Source of the DNA: Phytohabitans rumicis
GTDB lineage: Bacteria > Actinomycetota > Actinomycetes > Mycobacteriales > Micromonosporaceae
Direction: 5' to 3'
DNA: 64,000 nucleotides
Assembly (NCBI RefSeq): GCF_011764445.1
Contig: NZ_BLPG01000001.1
Location: 5,332,001-5,396,000 of the forward strand
Position 1 is the stretch's first letter. Each line of letters starts with the position of its first letter. The notes under the pieces were generated by a model. It worked only from the letters and a program-made list of their open reading frames with translations. It had not been told where the DNA came from and made no database searches. Both the position numbers and the translations under genes were made by a program. Of the stretch, positions 20,625-28,505 are shown piece after piece.

Positions 20625-21017
20625 TCAGACCATGTGCTGCGCCTGCGGTCCCACGACCTGTACAAGTTCCGACTCGTAGAGCCGCAGCCAGCGGCGCCGG
20701 ACGTTGTGCAGGGTGGTGAGGATCGGCCGCGTGGACGCGTCGCCGTCGACGGGGAGTAGCACCGCGTTGTCGCCGGGCAGGGCGATCAGCCAGGCGGTGA
20801 CCTTGCCGGCGGTCTCGCCGGTGGCACGCCGGTAAAGGGCGAACACCGTCGGCTTCTCGTCGACGAACACCAACCCGAGACGTAGCTGCCAGGGCAGGTC
20901 AGGAAGCTCTGCGGCCAGGGTCTGCTCGTCCAACACGGCTGCCTCCCTCGGTCTTCGTGGGACTCGATGTGGCTGCTCGTCGACGTCGTTGTCGCCTTGC
21001 CTGTTTTCAGAGTGCAT
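20625..21017 (-). CDS. hypothetical protein divergent from XRE regulator
   Basis: About 130 residues from ATG 21017 (the frame extends to a TTG at 21053). No signal peptide, no membrane segment. The central part (WQLRLGLVFVDEKPTVFALY, VTAWLIALPGDNAVLLPVDG) is compact and alternates hydrophobic strands; the end is WLRLYESELVQVVGPQ. Family not recognised. It shares its promoter region, including a perfect 18-bp palindrome, with the XRE regulator gene and may be a target of it. Confidence 0.6.
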   Translation of the reverse strand: MHSENRQGDNDVDEQPHRVPRRPREAAVLDEQTLAAELPDLPWQLRLGLVFVDEKPTVFALYRRATGETAGKVTAWLIALPGDNAVLLPVDGDASTRPILTTLHNVRRRWLRLYESELVQVVGPQAQHMV

Positions 21018-21028
21018 GTTGTGCCTGG

Positions 21029-21046
21029 CAGATGCAAGTGCATCTG
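21029..21046. promoter_or_regulatory. perfect palindromic operator candidate between hypothetical and XRE genes
   Basis: CAGATGCA-AG-TGCATCTG: perfect 8-bp arms with a 2-bp spacer, 12 bp upstream of the leftward ATG and ~50 bp upstream of the XRE gene. Size and place suit a dimeric HTH_3 regulator binding its own promoter. Confidence 0.55.
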
Positions 21047-21094
21047 AGGCCAACTTGTTGCATCCTGTGAGGCACTCTTGCGTGTACGGTGTGC

Positions 21095-21949
21095 ATGATG
21101 GCAGTGAAGCCGAGCCCGACCACCTTGCGGCGGCAACTGGGCGCAGAGCTCAGGCGTTTGCGAGCCGACCGCACGGTCGCGGATGTCGCTGGAGAGCTCG
21201 GCTGGTCAGACTCCAAACTGAGTCGCATCGAAACCGCCCACACGGGCATCCGGCCCAAGGACCTGGACCGGCTGCTCGAGGCGTACGGCGTCGCCGAGGA
21301 TGGCCGGGCACGAATCCGGGCGCTCGCGGGACAGTCCCGGCAGCGCGCGTGGTGGGAGGCGTACGGCGACGTCCTCCCCAACGCGTACGAGACCTATATC
21401 GGCTTCGAGGCCGAAGCGACCGGGATCTACAACTATGAGGCCCAAATCGTGCCGGGCCTGCTGCAGACCGCCGAGTACGCCAGCGCGGTGATCCAAGCCG
21501 ATGGTGTGTACGAGGACGAGGAGGTGCACAGTCAGCGGGTGGCGGTAAGAATGGCGCGTCAGGCCGTGTTGACGCGCGATCCGCCGCCGAAGCTGTCCGT
21601 CATCCTCGATGAGGCCGTGCTGCGCCGGCAGATCGGTGGCCCAGACATCATGCGCCGCCAACTGACCGGCCTGGTCGAAGCGAACGAACGAAGTATGATC
21701 ACGGTCTACGTGCTCCCCTTCTCGGCCGGTGCCCATCGGGCTTTGGCCGGCTCGTTCGTCATCTTGGAATTCTCCGGCGACTCGGATCATCCGCTCGTTT
21801 ACTGCGAAGGCATGACGGGCGGCGTGTTCCGTAGCCGGCAGGATGAGCTTCGAAGTTACTGGATGAGCTTCGAGGCGTTACGTGCGGCCGCGCTGAATCC
21901 ACGCAGGTCGGTGGAGTTCATCAACGCGGTTGTGCGTGACAATCAATAA
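21095..21949 (+). CDS. XRE-family regulator with DUF5753 domain
   Basis: A 284-residue regulator. The N-terminal Cro/C1 helix-turn-helix spans about residues 10-65 (LRRQLGAELRRLRADRTVAD, LGWSDSKLSRIETAHTG). The C-terminal DUF5753 domain includes YEAQIVPGLLQTAEYA, LSVILDEAVLRRQIGG, ITVYVLPFSAGAHRALAGSF. These WhiJ-like proteins are numerous in actinomycetes and usually pair with a DUF397 gene, present here 33 bp downstream. The pair may influence development or stress responses as whiJ/bldB-type loci do. GTG 21089, ATG 21095 and ATG 21098 are all possible starts. Confidence 0.9.
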   Translation: MMAVKPSPTTLRRQLGAELRRLRADRTVADVAGELGWSDSKLSRIETAHTGIRPKDLDRLLEAYGVAEDGRARIRALAGQSRQRAWWEAYGDVLPNAYETYIGFEAEATGIYNYEAQIVPGLLQTAEYASAVIQADGVYEDEEVHSQRVAVRMARQAVLTRDPPPKLSVILDEAVLRRQIGGPDIMRRQLTGLVEANERSMITVYVLPFSAGAHRALAGSFVILEFSGDSDHPLVYCEGMTGGVFRSRQDELRSYWMSFEALRAAALNPRRSVEFINAVVRDNQ

Positions 21950-21982
21950 CTACTTCGTTAGTTTGAAGAGAGGAAAGGCGCA

Positions 21983-22192
21983 ATGTCTGCGTCTGTCGAA
22001 AAGTCGATGCACTGGCGCAAGAGCACCCGCAGTGCCGGGAATGGCCAGTGTGTCGAGATTGCGACGATGTCCGATGGTATCGCTATGCGCGACTCCAAGG
22101 ACCCTGAAGGCCCAATTCTTCAGTTCCGCGCCGCGACGTGGCGTGATTTCGTGGACTCTCTTCGAGCCGGAAATTTCGATCGTACTGCATAG
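21983..22192 (+). CDS. DUF397 protein
   Basis: A 69-residue DUF397 protein: MHWRKSTRSAGNGQCVEIAT, AMRDSKDPEGPILQF, WRDFVDSLRAG. This is the standard small partner of XRE/DUF5753 regulators in actinomycetes, thought to modulate the regulator. GAGAGGAAAGG precedes the ATG. A hairpin (TCGAGGCGGT paired with ACCGCCTCGA, 22207-22235) follows the stop and may end the transcript, though no U-run is present. Confidence 0.92.
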   Translation: MSASVEKSMHWRKSTRSAGNGQCVEIATMSDGIAMRDSKDPEGPILQFRAATWRDFVDSLRAGNFDRTA

Positions 22193-22202
22193 CTAAAGCT
22201 TG

Positions 22203-22244
22203 GGGTTCGAGGCGGTTCTTGTGGGACCGCCTCGACTCGAACCC
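22203..22244 (+). terminator. hairpin after DUF397 gene
   Basis: TCGAGGCGGT (22207-22216) pairs perfectly with ACCGCCTCGA (22226-22235). Alternatively GGGTTCGA (22203-22210) pairs with TCGAACCC (22237-22244). No T-tract follows, so termination strength is uncertain. It lies between the DUF397 gene and a convergent gene. Confidence 0.5.
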
Positions 22245-22251
22245 GCCGAGA

Positions 22252-22872
22252 CTAGGTTTCTGAGCGTTGAGCAGGTCGGCCTAGCTCTTGTGCGAAGACG
22301 TCTACTATCTCGCCGGACTTTCCCGAGTAGGCGGTGGCCCAGATGTCGGCCGTGCTTTCCCAGTAGTTACGGGCCCATTCGCTTGTCGCCATGAACTTCA
22401 GGTGCAACCTGATCTCATCCAGGTCTGCGGTGCCTGTCTGGTGCAGCAAAACGAAGTAGTTGAGAACCAGATTCGTATATACGGTCAGCCGTGGTGCGGT
22501 GCCCTCTGGTTGGTGAAACTGCCCCCACGCCTGTAGCAGTTCGGGGTCTTCTATCGCCATCGCCAAGAGATTGGTGTGAAATTGGCGGATTGCGAGCCGC
22601 CGAGCGTCACGTATCTGCCGTTGCTGCAGTATCAAGGTGAGTGCGACCGCGACCACCGCTGCGGCGGCCAGCACTGCGGAAATCGCCCCGTAGGACTGGC
22701 CGATAAGGCTCAAACGTTCCCAGTCTCTTCCGTCGTCGTCCAGCATCTGTAACGCAAGCGGCGAAAAGATGATCAGAAGAACAACAGCGATGAATAATGC
22801 CATCGAGGCAAGGAGGCCGCCGTGAAAGCGGGGCAAAGTAATGAATTCGGGCTTAAAGCGGCGTGACTTCAC
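22252..22872 (-). CDS. DUF6082-like membrane protein
   Basis: About 206 residues from GTG 22872, chosen because AGGTGAT lies just upstream. Two transmembrane helices (LASMALFIAVVLLIIFSPLAL and YGAISAVLAAAAVVAVALTLIL) precede a cytoplasmic helical part: QQRQIRDARRLAIRQFHTNL, MAIEDPELLQAWG, TNLVLNYFVLLHQTG, SEWARNYWE. This matches the general layout of DUF6082 proteins, of unknown function, often found near XRE/DUF397 genes. Sequence is less GC-biased than its neighbours, hinting at acquisition. Confidence 0.6.
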   Translation of the reverse strand: MKSRRFKPEFITLPRFHGGLLASMALFIAVVLLIIFSPLALQMLDDDGRDWERLSLIGQSYGAISAVLAAAAVVAVALTLILQQRQIRDARRLAIRQFHTNLLAMAIEDPELLQAWGQFHQPEGTAPRLTVYTNLVLNYFVLLHQTGTADLDEIRLHLKFMATSEWARNYWESTADIWATAYSGKSGEIVDVFAQELGRPAQRSET

Positions 22873-23065
22873 GGGATCACCTGACCTCACGGGTGCGGGG
22901 TGGGAGAAGAGTAGCCGCGGCGCCGGCGATGGTGTGGCCGTCCGGGCGGGGCGACGTACGCCTCTAAACGATCTTGATAGAGTCCAAAGTTGCTGGTGAG
23001 CGCGGTGCGCGTCACAGCTCACCGACTTGACGTGGCGGTGTTGGGCGAGGGAAGGTGTGGCTGCC

Positions 23066-23084
23066 CTAAGTAAGGGGCTCCTAA
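23066..23084 (+). promoter_or_regulatory. IdeR/DtxR-type iron box upstream of efeU
   Basis: The 19-mer CTAAGTAAGGGGCTCCTAA matches 13 of 19 positions of the degenerate IdeR consensus TWAGGTWAGSCTWACCTWA. The right half, CCTAA, is perfect. It sits 17 bp upstream of the efeU ATG, where repressor binding would block expression in iron-rich cells. Confidence 0.55.
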
Positions 23085-23101
23085 CGACCTCGGAGCTCAG
23101 C

Positions 23102-23977
23102 ATGAGCGACAGCCCGCTCTTCGCCAGTTATCTGATCGGCCTCCGCGAGGGCCTCGAAGCCACGCTGGTGGTCAGCATCCTCGTCGCGTTCCTCGTCAAA
23201 TCCGACCGGCGTAACCGGCTGCCCTGGGTGGGCCTCGGTGTCGGTGTGGCCGTGGCGCTGTCGGTCGGCTTCGGCGCGCTTCTCACGTACACCCGGACCA
23301 GCCTGCTCGCCGACTATCGCGACCAGGAGCTCTTCGAGGCCATCACGTCCGTCGCCGCGGTCTGCTTCGTCACCTGGATGATCTTCTGGATGCGCCGCGC
23401 GGCGCGTTCCATCGGCGGTGAGCTGCGCGAGGGGTTGGAACGCGCGATCGCGGTCGGGCCGGTCGCGGTGGTCCTGTTCGCCTTCCTCGCGGTCGCCCGC
23501 GAAGGGCTGGAGACCGCGCTGCTGTTCTTCGCCGCGGTGCAGGGGGCGGACAGCGACACCGGGCCGCTGCTCGCGATCCTCGGCGGCATCCTCACCTCGA
23601 TCGTCATCGGCGTGCTGCTCTTCGCCACCGCCGTACGGATCAACCTGACCCGCTTCTTCACCTGGACCGGTGTGCTGTTGGTGCTGATCGCCGCGGGCAT
23701 CCTGAAGTACGGCGTGCACGACTTCCAGGAGGCCGGCGTGCTGCCGGGGCTCAACACGCTGGCGTTCGACATCAGCGGCACGCTCGACCCGAGCACCTGG
23801 TACGCCGCCCTGCTCGCCGGCATGTTCAACATCACCCCGGCACCCAGTGTGCTGGAGGTCGTGGCGTGGGTGGCGTACGCCGTACCCGTGCTGGTGCTTT
23901 TCCTGCTGCCCGGACGGCGCCCCGCCGCGCCCAAGCCGGCCCCTGAGACTCCCGCGCCCGCGCAACAGGCCGCCTGA
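23102..23977 (+). CDS. efeU: iron permease of the FTR1/EfeU family
   Basis: A 291-residue membrane protein with seven or so helices. Two REGLE motifs (residues ~15-19 and ~133-137), the iron-binding signature of the Ftr1/EfeU family, face each other in the predicted fold. It is the permease of an EfeUOB system that takes up iron in an oxidation-linked process. A GGAG lies 11 bp before the ATG. Genes efeO and efeB follow after 14 and 8 bp, forming one operon. An iron box sits directly upstream. Confidence 0.95.
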   Translation: MSDSPLFASYLIGLREGLEATLVVSILVAFLVKSDRRNRLPWVGLGVGVAVALSVGFGALLTYTRTSLLADYRDQELFEAITSVAAVCFVTWMIFWMRRAARSIGGELREGLERAIAVGPVAVVLFAFLAVAREGLETALLFFAAVQGADSDTGPLLAILGGILTSIVIGVLLFATAVRINLTRFFTWTGVLLVLIAAGILKYGVHDFQEAGVLPGLNTLAFDISGTLDPSTWYAALLAGMFNITPAPSVLEVVAWVAYAVPVLVLFLLPGRRPAAPKPAPETPAPAQQAA

Positions 23978-23991
23978 AGGAGAACCGAAGT

Positions 23992-25122
23992 ATGCGTACC
24001 CCCCGTTTGTTTGCTCTCGCCGCGGCCGGCGTCCTGGCCGGCGGCGCTCTCGCGGCCTGTTCCGACGACTCGGGCGACGAGGCCGCGGCCGGCGGCCCGA
24101 TCACGGTCAACGCGACCGACAGCCTCTGCGAGGTGGCCACGACCGACGTCGCGGCCGGCACGGTGACGTTCAAGGTGACCAACAAGGGCGTCAAGGTGAC
24201 CGAGTTCTACGTCTACGCCGCGGGCGACCGGGTGATGGGCGAGGTGGAGAACATCGCGCCGGGCCTCAGCCGGGAACTGCACGTGGAGTTGCCCGCGGGC
24301 ACGTACGAGACGGCGTGCAAGCCCGGCATGATCGGCAAGGGCATCCGCGGGCCGCTCAAGGTGAGTGGGTCCGCGGCGCCGCTGACCGACAACGCGGCGC
24401 TGGCCGCCGCGACGGAAAGCTACCAGCGGTACGTCAAGAGCCAGACCGGCGCGCTGCTGGAGAAGACGCAGGAGTTCGTCACCGCGGTCAAGGCGGGCGA
24501 CGTGGCCAAGGCCAAGGAGCTCTTCCCGATCGCGCGTACCTACTGGGAGCGGATCGAGCCGGTCGCCGAGATCTTCGGTGACCTGGACCCGAAGATCGAC
24601 GGGCGCGAAGAGGTCATCGAGGAGGGCATGGAGTTCACCGGGTTCCACCGGATCGAGAAGGATCTGTGGGTGACCGGCGACATCTCCAAGTCCGGCCCGA
24701 TGGCCGACAAGCTGATGGCCGACGTGAACGAGATCGTGGCCAAGGCGAACGCGGAGAAGCTGTCCCCGCTGCAGTTGGCGAACGGCGCCAAGGAACTGCT
24801 CGACGAGGTCGCCACCGGCAAGATCACCGGTGAAGAGGACCGCTACTCGCACACCGACCTGTGGGACTTCAACGCCAATGTGGAGGGTTCCAAGGCGGCC
24901 ATCGCCGCGCTGCGGCCGGTCCTGGAGGAGCGCGCGCCGGATCTGGTCAAGACGCTCGACACCGAGTTCGCCAATGTGGACACGACGCTCGCCAAGCACC
25001 GAGCGGGCGACGGCTGGAAGCTGCACAACCAGCTCACCCAGGCCGAGCTGAAAGAGCTGTCCGACGCCATCAACGCGCTCGCCGAACCGATCAGCAAGGT
25101 CGCGGCCGTCGTAGCGAAGTAG
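23992..25122 (+). CDS. efeO: iron uptake lipoprotein EfeO (cupredoxin plus M75 imelysin domain)
   Basis: A 376-residue lipoprotein: lipobox LAAC with Cys23, then a cupredoxin-like domain (ITVNATDSLCEVATTDVAAG, ETACKPGM) and an M75/imelysin domain from about residue 140. The M75 signature FTGFHRIEKDLW (HxxE near residue 220) is present. It would bind ferrous or ferric iron outside the membrane and pass it to EfeU. AAGGAG precedes the ATG. Length and domain order match EfeO. Confidence 0.93.
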   Translation: MRTPRLFALAAAGVLAGGALAACSDDSGDEAAAGGPITVNATDSLCEVATTDVAAGTVTFKVTNKGVKVTEFYVYAAGDRVMGEVENIAPGLSRELHVELPAGTYETACKPGMIGKGIRGPLKVSGSAAPLTDNAALAAATESYQRYVKSQTGALLEKTQEFVTAVKAGDVAKAKELFPIARTYWERIEPVAEIFGDLDPKIDGREEVIEEGMEFTGFHRIEKDLWVTGDISKSGPMADKLMADVNEIVAKANAEKLSPLQLANGAKELLDEVATGKITGEEDRYSHTDLWDFNANVEGSKAAIAALRPVLEERAPDLVKTLDTEFANVDTTLAKHRAGDGWKLHNQLTQAELKELSDAINALAEPISKVAAVVAK

Positions 25123-25130
25123 GTGGAAAG

Positions 25131-26375
25131 ATGAACCGTCGCAAGGCAATCGCGCTCAGCGGTGCCGGCGTGGTCGGGGTCGCGGGCGGCGCCCTGGTGG
25201 CCCGGAACGCGTTCGACTCTCCGGCGTCCGCGGCTTCCGACGCCGTCCCCTTCTACGGGGCCAACCAGGCCGGCATCGTCACCCCGGCCCAGGACCGGCT
25301 GCACTTCGTCGCGTTCGACGTGGTCACGAAGAGCCGGGACCGGCTGGTCGAGATGCTCCGGGAGTGGACGGAGGCCGCAGCGCGGATGACCGCCGGCCGG
25401 GACGCCGGCCTCATCGGCGCGGTCGCCGGCATCCCCGAGGCCCCGCCCGACGACACCGGTGAGGCCATCGGCCTGCCGGCGTCCGGACTGACGCTGACGA
25501 TCGGCTTCGGGCCGTCACTCTTCCGGAACGCCGACGGCGTCGACCGGTTCGGCTTGGCGGCGCGGCGCCCGGACGCGCTGGCCGACCTGCCGAAGTTTCC
25601 CGGTGACGCGCTGGAGGCCGAGATCTCCGGTGGTGACCTGTGCGTCCAGGCGTGCGCCAACGACCCGCAGGTGGCCGTGCACGCCGTACGCAACCTGGCC
25701 CGGATCGGCTTCGGCGTGGTCAGCGTGCGATGGTCGCAGCTCGGCTTCGGGCGTACGTCGTCCACCTCGCGCGACCAGGCGACACCGCGCAACCTCTTCG
25801 GCTTCAAGGACGGCACCGCCAACCTGAAGGCCGAGGAGGAGGCGCTGCTGCGCGAGTGGCTCTGGGCCCGGTCCGGCGACGGTCCGTCCTGGATGGACGG
25901 TGGGTCGTACGCGGTGACCCGGAAGATCCGGATGCTCGTCGAGACGTGGGACCGGACCTCGCTGATGGAGCAGGAGGCGATCGTCGGGCGGAGCAAGGGC
26001 TCGGGCGCGCCGCTGGGCAAGAAGGACGAGTTCGACGAGCCCGACTTCGCCGTGAAGGGCGCCGACGGCGAGCTCGTGGTGGGGGAGGTGGCCCACGTAC
26101 GGCTGGCCCACCCGGACCAGAACGCCGGTGCGCGGCTGCTGCGGCGCGGCTACAACTTCGTCGACGGCTCGGACGGGTTGGGCCGGCTGAACGCGGGCCT
26201 GTTCTTCATCGCGTACCAGCGCAACCCACACAAGCAGTTCGTGCCCGTCCAGTTGGCGCTTGCCCGCAACGACGTGATGAACGAATACATCAGACACGTC
26301 TCCAGCGCCCTATGGGCCTGCCCCGGCGGCGTTGCCGAGAAGGGCGACTTCTGGGGCCGCGCCCTCTTCGCCTAG
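25131..26375 (+). CDS. efeB: Tat-exported Dyp-type haem peroxidase EfeB
   Basis: A 414-residue Dyp-type peroxidase. The N-terminus NRRKAIALSGAGVVG carries the twin-arginine export signal, cut near ASAAS. The distal haem motif GFKDGT is near residue 223 (catalytic Asp), with RKIRMLVETWDRTSL and GLFFIAYQRNPHKQFVPVQ later. In EfeUOB it oxidises ferrous iron or handles haem in the periplasm-like space. GGTGGAAAG precedes the ATG. Last gene of the efe operon; convergent RDD gene ends 9 bp away. Confidence 0.93.
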   Translation: MNRRKAIALSGAGVVGVAGGALVARNAFDSPASAASDAVPFYGANQAGIVTPAQDRLHFVAFDVVTKSRDRLVEMLREWTEAAARMTAGRDAGLIGAVAGIPEAPPDDTGEAIGLPASGLTLTIGFGPSLFRNADGVDRFGLAARRPDALADLPKFPGDALEAEISGGDLCVQACANDPQVAVHAVRNLARIGFGVVSVRWSQLGFGRTSSTSRDQATPRNLFGFKDGTANLKAEEEALLREWLWARSGDGPSWMDGGSYAVTRKIRMLVETWDRTSLMEQEAIVGRSKGSGAPLGKKDEFDEPDFAVKGADGELVVGEVAHVRLAHPDQNAGARLLRRGYNFVDGSDGLGRLNAGLFFIAYQRNPHKQFVPVQLALARNDVMNEYIRHVSSALWACPGGVAEKGDFWGRALFA

Positions 26376-26384
26376 CGCGGATCT

Positions 26385-27410
26385 CTAGTCCGGGGCGGAC
26401 CGGCGCAACGCGCTCGCCACGGGCGGTGGGCGTAGGCCGGTCCAGTCCACGGGGTCCAGTGACGGCGTTTGCCACGGCGGGTCGGGCCAGGCTTCGGTGG
26501 GCCAGTTCTGCGGCTCGCCGGGCCGGGCGGGCGCCGGTGGCCGGAGCTGGGTCGGGACGCCGCGCCGCGGGCTGACCAGTCCCGGCCACAGGGTGGCGGT
26601 GACTGACCGGGCGCGGGCCAGCCGGTGGGCCGCCCGCCGATGCCGCTCGGCCAGCACGGCCGCCAGGTATGCCCACCCCGGCACCCCCGGCGGTGGCGGG
26701 GGCGTCGTCGTGGCGGCCACCTCGGCGGCCAGCGCCCGCCCGAGGCGGCTGCGCTCCGGCTCGGCCAGGCCGTGTCCGCGCGCCAGGAAGTGGCGTACGG
26801 CCAGCGCCAGGTCGTCGTCCAGCCCGGTCAGGTCCAGCGTCGCCGCCCAGGTCGCCAGCGGCAGCGGCATGCCGGGGACCCAGCCCCACGAGGCCGGCGT
26901 GCGCTCGTGGATGACCATCGTGCCGGCGGCCAGGTCGCCCAGGCGCTTGCTGCGCGGGTTGCCCAACATGGTGGCGATGCTCGCGACCCAGGTGACCAGC
27001 GGCAACACGAGGCCGGGCCACTCGACGGCGACGCCGACCAGCCCACGCGTCAGGGCGTGCCGGAACAGCACCGGCCCGCCGTCGTCGCGGACCACCCGCA
27101 GGCCCACCGCGAGCTTGCCGACCGTCCGCCCGCGACTGAACGTCTCGCACAGCACCGGGTAACCGACGAGCACCAGCACCGTACCCACGGTGAACAGGGC
27201 GCCCTCCAACGCGGGGTCGACCGCCGGCACCATCGACAGCGTCATGACCGTCACGAAGAGCAGGACGAGCGCGATCAGCACCTGCACGGCGATGTCGATG
27301 AGCAGGGCGAGGACCCGGGATCCGACCCGGGCCGCCCTTATCTCCAGCTCGACCGCCTCGCCGCTCACCACGCCGGGCACTTGCGCGTTCACCCGACCAG
27401 TGAACACCAT
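26385..27410 (-). CDS. RDD family membrane protein
   Basis: A 341-residue protein. An RDD domain (AARVGSRVLALLIDIAVQVLIA, GRTVGKLAVGLRVVRDDG, LGDLAAGTMVIHERT) with 4 or so helices occupies the first ~180 residues. The second half is a soluble, Pro/Arg-rich tail not seen in short RDD proteins. The annotated ATG overlaps the start codon of the divergent SpoIIM gene; a GTG at codon 13 or later is likely the real start. RDD-SpoIIM pairs accompany DUF58/MoxR clusters in actinomycetes. Function unknown, perhaps transport or membrane organisation. Confidence 0.85.
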   Translation of the reverse strand: MVFTGRVNAQVPGVVSGEAVELEIRAARVGSRVLALLIDIAVQVLIALVLLFVTVMTLSMVPAVDPALEGALFTVGTVLVLVGYPVLCETFSRGRTVGKLAVGLRVVRDDGGPVLFRHALTRGLVGVAVEWPGLVLPLVTWVASIATMLGNPRSKRLGDLAAGTMVIHERTPASWGWVPGMPLPLATWAATLDLTGLDDDLALAVRHFLARGHGLAEPERSRLGRALAAEVAATTTPPPPPGVPGWAYLAAVLAERHRRAAHRLARARSVTATLWPGLVSPRRGVPTQLRPPAPARPGEPQNWPTEAWPDPPWQTPSLDPVDWTGLRPPPVASALRRSAPD

Positions 27411-28350
27411 GTCGGGCGTGGACCTCGACGCGTACGTCGCCGAGCACGACGGGGAGTGGCGCCGGCTGGAGCAGTTGTCGCGCGGTCACCGGCTGTCGGC
27501 GGATGAGGCGGACGAACTGGTGGCGCTCTACCAGCGGGCGGCCACCCACCTGTCCGTCGTACGCAGCAGGTCGCCTGACCCGGCCCTGGTCGCCCGCCTG
27601 TCCCGCCTGGTGCTCTCCGCCCGCGCCGCGATCACCGGCGGGAGCCGCTTCTCCCGGCGCGAGGTGGGCCGGTTCTTCACGGAGAGCTTCCCGGTCGCCG
27701 TGTACCGGGCGTGGCCATGGTGGACCGGCGTCGGCGCGCTGTCCACCGTGCTCACCGGGTTCCTGATGTGGTGGGTGGCCGGGCATCCGGAGAGCGCGGC
27801 GGCGTTCATCGGCGAGGACGCCGCGGCGGAACTGGTCGAGTCCGGGTTCGCCGGCTACTACACCGAGCACCTGCCGTCCGCGTTCGCCTTTCACCTGTGG
27901 ACCCACAACGCCTGGCTGGCGGCGCAGTGCCTGGCTTCGGGCGTGCTCATCGTGCCGACGCTGTGGCTGCTCTGGAACAACGCCCTCAACGTCGGCGTGG
28001 TCGGCGGCGTGATGCTCTCGTACGACCGGGGCGACCTCTTCTTCGGGCTGATCACCCCGCACGGCCTGCTGGAGCTGACCGGCATCTACGTCGCGGCGGG
28101 GGTCGGGCTGCGGATCGGGTGGGCCTGGATCGCCCCGGGTCCGCACCGCACCCGCGGCCGGGCGGTCGCCGAGGCGGGCCGCAGCGGCATGCTAGTGGCC
28201 CTGGGTCTGGTGTGCGTCTTCGCGGTAGCCGGCGTAATCGAAGCCTTCGTAACCCCGTCCCCCCTCCCCACGGTATTCCGCGTAGCCATCGGCGCGCTGG
28301 CCTGGCTAGCCTTCCTCGGGTACATCGCCATCCTCGGCCGTCGATCTTGA
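27409..28350 (+). CDS. stage II sporulation protein M (SpoIIM) family membrane protein
   Basis: A 313-residue membrane protein with the SpoIIM domain: FFTESFPVAVYRAWPWW, FAFHLWTHNAWLAAQCLASG, NNALNVGVVGG, GLITPHGLLELTGIYVAAG. Five or six helices. GTG at 27418 (VDLDAYVAEHDGEW) is probably the true start. In actinomycetes this family sits near DUF58/MoxR genes and is not restricted to sporulators. Its last codons, RRS-stop, are read from a 64-bp palindromic repeat, so the repeat fused to the gene end. Confidence 0.88.
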   Translation: MSGVDLDAYVAEHDGEWRRLEQLSRGHRLSADEADELVALYQRAATHLSVVRSRSPDPALVARLSRLVLSARAAITGGSRFSRREVGRFFTESFPVAVYRAWPWWTGVGALSTVLTGFLMWWVAGHPESAAAFIGEDAAAELVESGFAGYYTEHLPSAFAFHLWTHNAWLAAQCLASGVLIVPTLWLLWNNALNVGVVGGVMLSYDRGDLFFGLITPHGLLELTGIYVAAGVGLRIGWAWIAPGPHRTRGRAVAEAGRSGMLVALGLVCVFAVAGVIEAFVTPSPLPTVFRVAIGALAWLAFLGYIAILGRRS

Positions 28351-28402
28351 AGTTGTCAGGTTCAGATGCCCGATATGGCACCTGACAACCCCAAGATCGA
28401 CG
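28339..28402 (+). repeat. palindromic repeat, family B, left copy
   Basis: A 64-bp element from CGTCGATCTTGAAGTTGTC to GACAACCCCAAGATCGACG. Its outer arms are nearly self-complementary, and the centre holds GATGCCCGATATGGCACC. It overlaps the end of the SpoIIM gene. An inverted copy, about 57 of 64 positions identical, lies at 29367-29430. Confidence 0.85.
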
Positions 28403-28423
28403 GGGTGGACATGCGTACGAACG

Positions 28424-28451
28424 TTGTCCACAGTGGGGTTCGTTGTCCACA
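28424..28451 (+). promoter_or_regulatory. two perfect TTGTCCACA DnaA-box-like sites
   Basis: TTGTCCACA occurs at 28424-28432 and again at 28443-28451, a direct repeat with 19-bp period. It equals the DnaA-box consensus of high-GC Gram-positives. It lies between the left palindrome and the DUF559/AbiEi-like gene, and could mark DnaA control of that gene or an origin-like feature. Confidence 0.55.
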
Positions 28452-28505
28452 GGTACCGGGGTGCGGGGTCGCGCGCCGGGGTGGTCGCCGTAATCCTCGA
28501 CTCCC

